Source: Beroe forskalii
Lineage: Eukaryota > Ctenophora > Nuda > Beroida > Beroidae
Assembly: GCA_011033025.1 (NCBI GenBank)
Contig: WFMF01000043.1
Span: 496,001-560,000 of the forward strand
DNA length: 64,000 nt
Reading direction: 5' to 3'
Under the pieces are notes generated by a model that was not told the DNA's origin, made no database searches, and worked only from the letters and a program-made list of their open reading frames with translations. A program made the position numbers and the translations under genes. Of the stretch, positions 44,941 through 55,980 are shown in pieces. How positions within the stretch are numbered: the stretch's first letter is position 1; every line of letters starts with the position of its first letter.

Positions 44941-46150
44941 CTGGAAGCAATCGATACATTTATTGTGTAGAAAACCTCGCCTTAGGCTCTCCAATGGAAC
45001 CGCATTCCTTCTAACCTTGGGGAGATATGACTCCATATGAAGCCTTCTTAGCGAGGTTGTTAGTTATTAGGTATCTACTATAGTATCTACTATAGTATCT
45101 ACTATCTTTGCTTTTCTGATTCTGTAGTGATTTCTTGCTAACTATTCTTTGTCCTATATCTTATTATTATTACAATATTAAAAATTAATTAGTGGTTTTT
45201 GGCAGTTAAATACAGTGCACAATATTTCCCTCCCCGACGGTTTTTTGTCTTACAAACTGGTGTTAGGGTTAGAAATGGAAAAGTTCTGAAAGTTCATGGC
45301 AACGCTAACCCGAAGGCTGTAGAAACGCCTCTGACCAAAACATTCCATTTATCTGGTTGGTTTTTCCAGAAAAATGATATCATTTTTCTGGTAATTGAGA
45401 ATTATTTCGAAATGGTATCCTTTTTATTGCATAAAGTGGATTTTATTGCACTTCTGAAATGGTTTCATTTTTGGTAATTTCAGGCTTTTTCAAATTGGTT
45501 CCATTGAAATTTGGCACATCTATAAGTCGTACAAATTTTGACCCCACTGAAGTGGATATGAAAAAGCCAAAATAAGGCTTGCTGGGCCGCCCCTGTATGA
45601 CGAGTGTCTGTGTTTTTAGAATTTTAGAAAGTCCGAGTCGGGAGGGATATAGAGTGCTCGTCACCAGACTAGGGATTAAAGAGAGTTTAATTATCTTGTT
45701 TAGAGAAATCATAAATTTGATTTTGAAGTGAAAACACAAAATTAGCATCATTTGATCAATAAGTGTATCGATTGTTGGTTTTGTTTACTGTAAGCATAAC
45801 ATTTTAAGCCTTGTTTATGGTGTCTTATATTTCGATTGTGGTTAAAAACCTATGTTTACGATAATTTTATACTTAATTTCAATTTCTGATTGAGATATGC
45901 GATGTTTTAAGAATTCTGCTTGAGTGCAGACTTTCGAGACAAAGTTTTATAGGTCTTCTAAAACGAAGATGCAACGTGTTTTGAATGTGGCAGATTTGTT
46001 GTCAGTGTATTAGCCAGTCATTTCAAATGAGTAAGACGCCGTGTTAACTGGAAACAGTCATTGATTTCCAGAAAAGATCGCCTTTGTAGTTTGTACGCTG
46101 AGTTGCCTACCTGTGATTGACTTGCTTCTAAACACTGACTCTGAACTGAT
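44941..46150. other. Intergenic, no gene recognised
   Basis: Downstream of SACM1L. It contains the short repeat GTATCTACTATA (about 45071-45105). No exon or RNA gene was recognised. Confidence 0.5.
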
Positions 46151-46151
46151 T

Positions 46152-46915
46152 TACTACCTACTGTGTTGAAGGGGAGCACATGGGGAAGGGGAGTAGTGTG
46201 GGGAAGGGGAAGTAGTGGGGGAAGGGGATAGTGTGGCGGAAGGGGAGCAGAGAGGGAATGTGGAATAGTGGGGAAGGGGAGCAGTGTGGGGAGGAGTAGA
46301 GGGGAGAGCCGAGGGGGAGAGAATGAAGGGGGAGACATGGGGAAGGGGGGTATGGGGGAAGGGAAAAGTATGGGGGAAGGGGGATGTGGCGGGAAAGGGG
46401 AGAGAGAGGGGAAGTGGAAAGGGGGGGAAAGGGGGTGGGGAATTTGGCGAGGGGAAAGGGGGGAAAAAGGGGGAAAGGGGGAAGGGGAGGTGGGGGGGGA
46501 GAGAGGAAGGCGGGGGGGGAGGTGGGGAAGGGGGAAATGTGAAGGAGGGGGGGAGTTTGGGGGAAGGGGGGAAGGGGAAGGGGGGTATGTGGCGAAGGGG
46601 GAGAGAGGGAATGTGGAATAGTGGGGGAAGGGGGAGTCCTTGGAGGCGGAAGGGAGTGAGAGGGGAAGGGGGTAGCGGGGAAGGGGGAGTGGGGGGGGAG
46701 TGGGGGATGGGGAGTAATATGTGAAGGAAGGGGGAACAGTAGAAGGGTATGGGGAAGGGGGAATAATATGGGGTAGGGGAGTTGTGGGGGAAGGGGTGAG
46801 GGAAGGGGGAGTCGTGGGGGGGTAATGTGGAGGAGGGGAAGTAGTGTGGGGAAGGGGGAGTAGTGTGGGGGAGGGGGAGTAGTGGCGAGAGGGGGAGTGG
46901 TGGGGGAAGTGGGAC
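46152..46915. repeat. G-rich low-complexity purine tract (~760 bp)
   Basis: Degenerate repeats of GGGGAAGGGGGAGTAGTGTG, nearly pure purine on the plus strand with dense runs of four or more G. The long proline-rich frames on the minus strand are by-products of the composition. The tract has strong potential for G-quadruplex or triplex formation and sits about 1.2 kb after the end of SACM1L. Confidence 0.9.
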
Positions 46916-47091
46916 TTGTGAGTTGTGACACGTATTCCTACACGCGAGTCGATCACTCATTCAATTGATACATGCTCGCACATATTATCGTGCAACCGAG
47001 ATGGGAAACGGTTGCAGGAGTGCAGGACTTCCGCGAAAAACGTGAATTTGTGTTTGTGTTCATTGAAAATTTCCATTCGTTTTGATATAAA

Positions 47092-47197
47092 ATGAGTTTA
47101 TCGTGTGACTCTTCTGTCCTGGGCACTGGAGACAAAGATACCAGTTCTGCAGAGCAAATTTGCAAATCTGAAAATCGATGGACTTGTCAGAATAGAG
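47092..47197 (+). CDS. Possible 5' exon of an unknown gene
   Basis: ATG followed by 35 codons (MSLSCDSSVLGTGDKDTSSA, then EQICKSENRWTCQNR) ending at a consensus GTAAGT donor. No downstream partner exon was identified, and no family is recognised. It could be a chance open frame. Confidence 0.25.
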
Positions 47198-48480
47198 GTA
47201 AGTGCTGATATCAACATATCGATATCCTCCTTGTTTCTTAAATTTCAACTTTAACCGGGAAGCACTCTTTCTAGAAGTCTTATCCATAAGATGTTAATCT
47301 TCTCTCCCTCTGCCTGAACTGTATTTCCTTGAGTGTAAATCCTCCTCTTCTCCAGGCTGGAAATAAAGTGTTTCTATTCGTTGAAAACAATTCCGGAATC
47401 AACTTCAAGATCCTGCGAACCTCGAGTTTCTCAGCTCACATCGTAGGACCCACCGGTTGACCCTTGGTGGAGACTGTCTGTTTGTGAGACATAAAGCAGC
47501 GAGACTGTGTCTCTCTGAGACATGAAGAGAAGTGAAAGAGAGAGAGGAAAGCCTTGCCGTAGAGGTCCTGGCTCGACCATGTCCTGATTGTAGATGAAAA
47601 AGAAGACTCCGAATCAAGTTGAATAAGAATTGATATTCTTTGTGAATAGAGCAAAAAACAGTGAAATGTGTATAGAAAGTGAAACATTTATTTGATTTTA
47701 TCAAGTTTTATTACCTTTAAAGTATAGTGCAGATATTTTATCGAAAACAAGGTGATTTTCGGTTCTCATGATTATACCAATATTTACATTTGATCATCGA
47801 TATTTGATAAGCGATATGTATCAGATATTTGCTACATTTCAGTCCTGGTTTTGTGAAAAAGTTCCATTTTAAAGTTTGATTTAAAACTAAGTTTCGATTT
47901 TGAAGCAAACTCAATACACAATAGGTTCCAAGTTAAACTAACTTTTCTTTGTTGTTTACAATTGCAAACATATTTTATCATAGCCGGCATTAACCCACGT
48001 AGAATATAACATTTGCTGCTTACCTGTCATTGCTGCTTCACCCTGGTGCCCCGACCTTTCTTCGTTTCTTGATACAATACGCAATGTTCTTGCCTGCGGT
48101 GCACGACAACGCTCAAATTTACTTTTCAATTTCCTGCCGAAGCATACTCAGTTGTCAGTGATGGTCATCTCCCATTAAATTTAGAAACGAGAGCCTTCAT
48201 TAGGTTACAGTTACCAATAAGTTAGGGTTATGATGAATATTGAATGTTAGGGTTAAACTTAAATGTTATGTGTTACTATTACGGTTTTGTTCTGTCTGTA
48301 ATTACCATAGTATGATAGATTAGTGCTTTTGCGCACTATCAGGTCAGGTCGGGACTCCACTGTCCATGTCATATTATTTGTTTTTGCCATTTTAGTTGAA
48401 CTTGTAATTACTAGATCATAGATAATCTAACTCTAATTCTAAAGGAGTTTTTAATTTTAAACAAATTTTAACGGCTGCCG

Positions 48481-49060
48481 GACAAGTGCGCACATGGGAG
48501 CTCAATAATTGACAGGGTAGCGTGGGAAAATTTTGGGGAGTAGCCCAATCAGTAGATTGACTGCATCTGAAACGACAAGTGCGCACATTCAATGATTCAG
48601 CTCTAGGATTCAGCTCTAGGATTCAGCTCTAGGCTCTCTGTCACTCTGTGCAACCCGGGCGAGGGATTCGATCTTGGGGAGTTCCACATTCAGCTCCAGT
48701 TCCTCGTATATGATACGCTGAAGCTGTGAGCCGCATCACGTGAGCCGAACGTAACCTAACCCATCATGACCTCGCATGACAAAGCACCCATTGCATCATG
48801 ACGCTCGCATGGGCACTGTGGCTGCGCGCATGGTGGGGCACTCAGAGGTAGCGCCAAAGTCCGCTTCAAGTTCACTCACAGACTCCACTAGAAACATGGG
48901 GCACACTTGTCGTTTGTTGTAGTTTGGATTAGATTCTGACTTGGCTGTGCTGCAATGTGCGCAGTTGTCGTTTTCAGCATCTGAAATGCTCACTCAGCTC
49001 AAATCATTGACAGGGCACCCTGTTAGACCGTGGGAAATAGATTCTTATGTGCGCACTTGT
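48481..49060. repeat. Dispersed ACAAGTGCGCACAT motifs, direct and inverted
   Basis: ACAAGTGCGCACAT occurs at about 48483 and 48574 and, inverted, as ATGTGCGCACTTGT at about 49047. Direct pairs flank them (ATTGACAGGG at 48510 and 49008). GGATTCAGCTCTA is tandemly repeated near 48605. It is likely a degraded non-autonomous element; no gene was seen. Confidence 0.4.
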
Positions 49061-49272
49061 TCGTAGGATGTTACCCTACCCTCGCGCGCGGCGCAACGTT
49101 CCACATCCAGTCAGAAGAAATAGACGGGCAACGTCCGTCGAGCACTTGTCGGTAGGCCATTTTAACCCGTTTGTTTTTATTCTCAGGTGTTCTAAGGTAT
49201 TCCAGAAGGGGGTGGAATTGAAAAATCAAAAAAGCAGTAGCAGACATATTTTACTTTTTAATTTATTTACAA

Positions 49273-50048
49273 CAGCGTTACGCTGCTGTAACAGCGTTAC
49301 GCTGCTGTAACAGCTGCAGCGTTACGCTGCTGTAACAGCGTTACGCTGCTGTAACAGCTGCAGCGTTACGCTGCTGTAACAGCGTTACGCTGCTGTAACA
49401 GCGTTACGCTGCTGTAACAGCGTTACGCTGCTGTAACAGCGTTACGCTGCTGTAACAGCGTTACGCTGCTGTAACAGCGTTACGCTGCTGTAACAGCGTT
49501 ACGCTGCTGTAACAGCGTTACGCTGCTGTAACAGCGTTACGCTGCTGTAACAGCGTTACGCTGCTGTAACAGCGTTACGCTGCTGTAACAGCGTTACGCT
49601 GCTGTAACAGCGTTACGCTGCTGTAACAGGTTTACGCTGCTGTAACAGCGTTACGCTGCTGTAACAGCGTTACGCTGCTGTAACAGCGTTACGCTGCTGT
49701 AACAGCGTTACGCTGCTGTAACAGCGTTACGCTGCTGTAACAGCGTTACGCTGCTGTAACAGCGTTACGCTGCTGTAACAGCGTTACGCTGCTGTAACAG
49801 CGTTACGCTGCTGTAACAGCGTTACGCTGCTGTAACAGCGTTACGCTGCTGTAACAGCGTTACGCTGCTGTAACAGCGTTACGCTGCTGTAACAGCGTTA
49901 CGCTGCTGTAACAGCGTTACGCTGCTGTAACAGCGTTACGCTGCTGTAACAGCGTTACGCTGATGTAACAGCGTTACGCTGCTGTAACAGCGTTACGCTG
50001 CTGTAACAGCGTTACGCTGCTGTAACAGCGTTACGCTGCTGTAACAGC
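49273..50048. repeat. 19-bp palindromic satellite (~40 copies)
   Basis: The unit ACAGCGTTACGCTGCTGTA is tandemly repeated with almost no variation, apart from early longer units containing CAGCTGCAGCG. Each unit joins two odd-length dyads, CAGCGTTACGCTG and CTGTAACAG, so either strand can fold into serial hairpins. No spacers, so it is not a CRISPR array. Confidence 0.95.
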
Positions 50049-51020
50049 GTACGTGCTGCGCGCGCCATTAATTGACGCGCGCCGACAATGGAACATTGTC
50101 TGACGTCGTCAGACCCATTATTTAAAATTCTAAATTTATTTAAAATAAGGTCACGACCCCGTCACGACTCTGCGAGTCGTGGCGCGCGCTTCGCGCGCGC
50201 GAGGGGGTCAGGCAACGCCTGACAAATGGAACAGGGAACGTTTGAAGATGTGGAGAGATTACGCATGAGCTAGCTACACCGCACAAGGGCCTCTTTTGTC
50301 AGACCACAGACGTTGTCTGACCCCTTCGCCTTCGGCGGGCGCGCGCGTCCGCCGAAGGCCTCTTTGCGGAGTTGTAGTTGTCATTGTCAGACGTACTGCC
50401 TGACCCCTTCACTTTCGGCGGGCGCGCGGCGCAAAATAGGTCTTTGGTTGTCCTAACCAAGACCCTGGTTACGCGCACGTCGTTTCGCGACGCCCCTGGT
50501 TTCTCTGGTTAGGGGAAGGTATTCGGCGGACGCGCGCGTCCACCGTAGACCTAATATTTTGCGCGCGTGTTCAGAGAACATACAACTTTTCCCCTAACTA
50601 GGGGTGTCGCGAGACCAGGGCGCTGGTTAGGGCAAATACAACTTTACTTGTCAACTTTGTGATTTTTCGAAAAGGCGCGCGGGCTTCAAGTACGGTTGCC
50701 CTAACCAGGACCCTGGTTACGCGCATGGAGTGCGCGCGGCGCGGCACAAGTATTCCTAAGCCCGCATAGGTGTGTGTACGCGCCGCGCGCTTCCCTACGG
50801 GACACACCTGTTCTGAGGAAGCGCGCCGCGCAACGCAGACAGGGATATACGTGTTTAGCAACACAAGTATGGAGCTGGAGAAAAGTCTTGCAGATTGATG
50901 TCTTGAAGAAAGGTTTCTTTTTAATTCAAAATTGCTCAATATACATTTGCCCGGCGTTGCCTGCGGCCCCCTCGCGCGCACGAAGCGCGTGCGCCCCGAC
51001 TCGGGAAAATATGGGGCAGA
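50049..51020. repeat. GC-rich palindromic repeat cluster
   Basis: CpG-dense sequence with CGCGCGC runs, AACCAGGACCCTGGTT-type palindromes (about 50457, 50619 inverted and 50705) and TCAGAC...GTCTGA dyads (about 50085, 50297 and 50390). GGGATATACGTGTTTAGCAA at 50849 is shared with 36.9-37.2 kb. Same non-autonomous family as there, in several pieces. Confidence 0.7.
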
Positions 51021-53418
51021 CAACGTCTAGTGGCAAATATACATGATGAGCAAAAGAGTGTGGCGAGGAATTCCATCCAATTGTGTTGTTGTATGACAAA
51101 ATTTTAAACTAAACCAAACTTGAAACTAAAGCTTGCATGACCACTTTTGCATGCTTTCAGTTTATGAATTTGATTGATTGGACTACGTCTATGAAAACAC
51201 CTTATCTTATAGTTGCAGTTTCTTTATAAATAATTATGGGTAAATCAGGGTTAATACATATTTGAATTTTACAAAAATATTTTAACCAAATATATTCTAA
51301 CCAAAAATATTTTAACCAAAGAGCAAGTTTCAGTTTCATTCAGGCAGGTGGTCACTACAGTCTGCACTCGACGGTACGCTATACCCTGGTACCAGGGGGT
51401 GACTGAAAATGCCTGCACACCACTCATCTTGGTGTGACTCACTTAGATCCTGCTGCTCTCAACATTGCATTACCTAAAGGGATCATGTTGGTGTTCAAGT
51501 ACGGAGTTGGAGAAAAGTCTTGCAGATTGATGTCTTGAAGAAAGATTTATTTTAAATTCAAATGAATATTTGATGTCTTGCAGATTGATGTCTTGAAGAA
51601 AGTTTTCTTTTTAATTCAAAAATATTTTAATGATTTCAAATATAATTAAATACTTTTATGTTTAGTCTTTGATGGGGGGGCCCTCTTAACAGGTTTCAGA
51701 TTTGTCTTGGTGCCACCCTCAGTACAACCTTAAAGCCTCATTAATTTGAAATTCATGTATTAGAGTTAGATGGCTGTATATAGTATTTGAATGTGCTGTT
51801 AAAATTGAAAATTGAATTGAATTGAATTGAAACATGTAAAATTCTCTTTAATGTGATCCTTCATGAAGACTCATGCCCATTCTGCCACAACTCTAAGGAC
51901 ACAGCATAGACCATCAACTTTTAGATTGCACAGAAGTACAAGATTCAAACTTCCAACTGTTTATTTCTGAATTGGGTAATACAGAATATGATGGACATTT
52001 CAACTATATTCCTAAGCTTCTTTCTTCTAACAGCTCCCACCTGCACCAACTATTTATCAATAGAATCAAATTCCTTATTGCCCAACATGAATCCATTAAT
52101 AGCATGCCCCCTCAACCCAAGACCAGCTACAGGACTGAAAGTGGAAATTAATCTCCATTTCAACATCACGTTATAACTCCAATACAAGGCTTTCAGCAGT
52201 AAGTAAACATGAATGATGGAAGTAACTCGAAAGAACTTAAGAGTACACACTCAAGAAGTTACTGAAGGCGGAGTCGATCGTTACGAGGCAAAAAGATGAA
52301 AAATCTTGTCTAAAGAACTTAACTAAAGATCATGTTAAAGACTGTGCTTAAAGACTGTGTTTAAAGACTGTGCTTTTAAAGAACTTAACTAAAGATCATG
52401 TTAAAGACTGTGTTTAAAGAGACCACTTCAACCCTTCAATCTGTTGTCAAAGATGATGGTCAAAGGACCACATAGAAAGACTGTTAAACAACTGTGTTTT
52501 TAAAAAAAATTGGGAGTTTATTGTATGATAAACATTGACTTGACAATATGAATTTTCTAATTGTAAGCTGTAATTGTAAGCTGTAATTGTAAGCTGTAAT
52601 TGTAAGCTGTAATATTTTGACTGGAGTTGGGCACCTCCAAATTAACTGCATCCTGCGAAATGAAATAGTCTAATGGGTTAAAATCTAAAATAGCTAAGTT
52701 TGAAGTGTATGTTATGCCTACGTGAAGAGGCTAGAAAGTGTAGGCTTAGGTTTATACTTTTCTCAGATTTAATAAATAAATAAATTCATGATATCAAGTG
52801 AATGAGATACGAGTGAAACTCAATGATGATAATGAATGGAATGAATCTAACAATTTCACACAACCACGCAAATCTACTGACAGTTTCTGAATTTAATAAA
52901 ATTCCATCTTCAGAATCTCCATGTGAATGTTAATCATCCTGAGTAAAATGAGGAAAAGGGTGAGGGTTAAAAACAAATAATGTGATATGAAAATGCTGGT
53001 AAAACTGCTTGAATATGAGTGGTTGAGTGGATTTGAAGAATAAGTATTGTGAATAGTATGTATTTGAAAATATAAACGAGTCATGTCACATCAATTAGAA
53101 AATATAAATGAGTCATGTAACATCAATTAGAAAATATAAACTTGTTTGGCCCCGCTCCTTATCACCATGACACACTTTACAACTGTCACTATTTTTACGC
53201 ACACCTCACTAAACTTGATAAACAATACCTGGGACATTAAACCAGCAGCTAAATATTGTTTATAGAATTGTTCAAAGTGGCATCCATCCTATCGCATCTT
53301 GCTGAACTTGATTGATCAACCTAAGTCTATGCAGACACCTTATCTTATAGCTGCAGATTCTTTATTTACAGTATTAATTAGTTGTGATAATTCATAAGCC
53401 CTTCATTATTTACAGAGA
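51021..53418. other. Repeat-rich spacer upstream of the PWWP gene
   Basis: It holds partial duplications: GCAGATTGATGTCTTGAAGA three times (50890, 51521 and 51580), ACACCTTATCTTATAG at 51198 and again at 53335 just before the PWWP gene, AGACTGTGTTTAAAGA units (52330-52430), four copies of TAATTGTAAGCTG (52558-52613) and an AATATAAACGAGTCATGT pair (53068 and 53099). No exon was recognised. Confidence 0.5.
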
Positions 53419-54706
53419 ATGGAGTCAGATCAAGAAGATGATGAAATTTTTAATTGCAGTGCATTTGCGGATGAAGTCATTAACAAAGGGGACTTGGTCT
53501 GGGCTCCCCTAATATGAAAAAGGTAATGTTATGTGGCCAGCTCAGGTTACATCGGTCAACAAGAAAGGTGGGCATACTGTCAAGATGTTAGGGAGGCCAG
53601 GGAAAGTGGTCACAGTTCAACAATGCACTCCATACTGCAATAGTGAAGAATATGAATCTGCTGGCCAAGGTTTAGAGTATTGGGAAGATGCTAAGGCGAA
53701 AGTAAAACAAATCATGGACAAAGAAACAAGTGTCATTTTTCAAAGCTGCACTTCTTCAAGCATCATTGAATCACCTCAGAAAGACAGTAATGGTAATAGA
53801 TCTGGAAAAAGAAGGAAGTTGTCCCAAGCAATAAAAAGCAAAGGTTATGCTGTTGATGATATTATTTGGGCAAAATATAGGAATCATCCAACTTGGCCTG
53901 CAAAGGTTTTCACAATTGAAGTTAATGGCTACTTCATGATCAAATATTTTCAATGTAATGATGTTGCTATAAAAACAGCTAGCAAGAATATATCCCACTT
54001 TGACTGTAGTGAATATACTAGCTATGTAGAAGCTGGAATAAACTCTCCATTGTCTGAAAAGTTCAAAGCTGCATATAAACAAGGGTATAATGAGTATGCC
54101 ACACAGAATGTAGGCTCAGAAGAGGTTGTACCAATGATTCCAGTGTTATGTAATGGATTTCATGCAGAGGAAACTGCCTCACCTAAGAAAGGTAAAAACC
54201 AGCTGGTTTACTTCATCAATAGAAATGCAGAGATGTTCCAGAAAATTATTCAAGGCAAGTTGGCTGGTCATTTTCATAATGATTTCATAAAGAATGAGAG
54301 CACAGCATCTAGTAGTGGAGGTTTATTTGGATCTTATGCTAAAACTGAGCTAGAAGAAGAGCGTGTCTTGGAAGCCATTGGGCTCATGCAGCACAAGCTT
54401 TCTAAGAAGAACAAGCTCCCTCAAGCCTATGGTCTCAACGTTATGTTGCCTGAAGCGATCATCAGATTTATAATGTTCAAAAAAGGGCTGTCATATATCA
54501 AGGCAAAGACATTGTATGAGGTTGATGTTAAAAAAGTGAAAAGAAAAGACAAACTCAGTGCAAGAGAAGCATTGCTCAATGCTCCTGTCACACAGGAAGC
54601 AAAAGATGAATTTGAAAAACTGTCTCAACTTAAGACACAAAAAATAATAAAAGACTTACAAAAAATCAGTTCAGGCAAGAGCAAATGCAGAAAAAAGTTG
54701 TTATGA
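53419..54706 (+). CDS. Protein with two PWWP domains, PWWP3/MUM1-like, one frame break
   Basis: ATG at 53419 starts MESDQEDDEIFNCSAFADEV, then KGDLVWAPLI, the start of a PWWP domain. After a one-base break near 53512 the frame continues EKGNVMWPAQVTSV through TGA at 54706. A second PWWP domain follows (DDIIWAKYRNHPTWPAKVF). The C-terminus contains LMQHKLSKKNKL and MLPEAIIRFIMFKKGLSYIK, resembling the 'LPEAxI...' end of PWWP3/MUM1 proteins, then a basic tail. PWWP domains bind methyl-lysine nucleosomes and DNA, so a nuclear chromatin role is expected. About 425 residues in essentially one exon, preceded by a TTTACAG acceptor-like sequence. A retrocopy is possible. Confidence 0.75.
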
Positions 54707-55980
54707 CATTCAAAAATGCTGAATTTGTTTATTGTTATGGGTGTAATATACATTGTTCATAGGTGGAGGGAGCTCCATCAAATCATGGGTTAGTTATGGA
54801 GCTTTATGATGGTGCTCTTATTTAAAGTTACATATTATGAGTCTGAATATTTGTTTTAATCACATATTTTAGATGCAAGGAATAAAAATTTCGTAAATTG
54901 TGAATCTGCAAACTTGAATTTGGAATTCAAATGCACAAAATGAAGTATAATTTGATATTTTAGCTTTATTATCAAATCCTCGATTTCTTTGAAAAAAAAA
55001 TAGTTTCGTCACAATAGAGGGCTAAGTTATGCTCACTAGAACCAATTTACAGCATGGAAAAATCTAATTTACAACATTACTCATACATGGACCCTGAAAT
55101 GAAACTGACTTTTTCGTAAAAAGCTGTCAATCAGACCTTTATCTCTCCTGTCATTTATGATGCAACTCCAGTGTCCATCACTTTGAAGACATATTGTTCT
55201 AGAAAAGTGTCTTTCAAATAAATACATGATCACAATATATTTCTTCTTATAATGGGTGGTCCAGTGTACATTCAACTATTTACAGTGGGTAAGTAAGTAA
55301 TTATTACAGTATTCAGATAAGTATTTTATTTTCAAGGGACTGGGAAAATTGAAATTTCAGTGAATTTTATCTAAAGTTTGCACAGTGCAAAAGTTTCTTC
55401 AAGAAGCCAAGATAATATCATTATATTCTGATTTCTGTTGTAATGATGAGTTTTTCTGATATGCTTCCATTGATTATAAGGTATCAAGATTGTTGTTGTT
55501 CTTTATATATAATAAATCTCTAATAACAGATCCCTACCTTTTTTCTCCTTGTGTGCATACTTAAATAAAAGAATGCGACTAAATTATCTGCCTATTATTT
55601 CTTGTATGTTCTCTTGCCTTTCCAACAAATACAAATGAATATCATGGATATGCCATGGCATATCAATAACTTATTACATGCTCATTGGAAAAGCCTAAAA
55701 TATAACTGTAATACGATTGTTTTTTATCTTGCCAAAGTTCAAACTCCTCAATCCTCATATATAAATTGTTTATTGATTGTCTATTAATATTCACCTAGAT
55801 TTAGAGTTTGATAAATTTTCTAAAGTTATAAATATTCTGTATCCTTTCTGTAGGTGTGTTCATGGAATGCCATGAACCTGTACGTTGCTGTGCATCTCAT
55901 TGATACCGACCTCACAGTTGCCCCTTCCCACACCACCTCGTCAGTGTTATAACTCCCCATCAGAGGACACCAGTTGTTAG
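54707..55980. other. Intergenic; no J-domain exon found
   Basis: AT-rich DNA between the PWWP gene and the first visible DNAJA2-like exon. I searched for the J-domain signature (YHPDKN, YDILGV) on the plus strand and did not see it. Confidence 0.5.

Noticed and set aside
46018-46956. Three long overlapping proline/serine-rich open frames on the minus strand
   Set aside because: They exist only because the G-rich tract has no stop-forming A/T in any frame. There is no domain and no splice context, and all three frames stay open, which is typical of low-complexity DNA.
49273-50048. CRISPR-like periodic array
   Set aside because: Units are contiguous with no unique spacers, in a eukaryotic context. 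It is a satellite.
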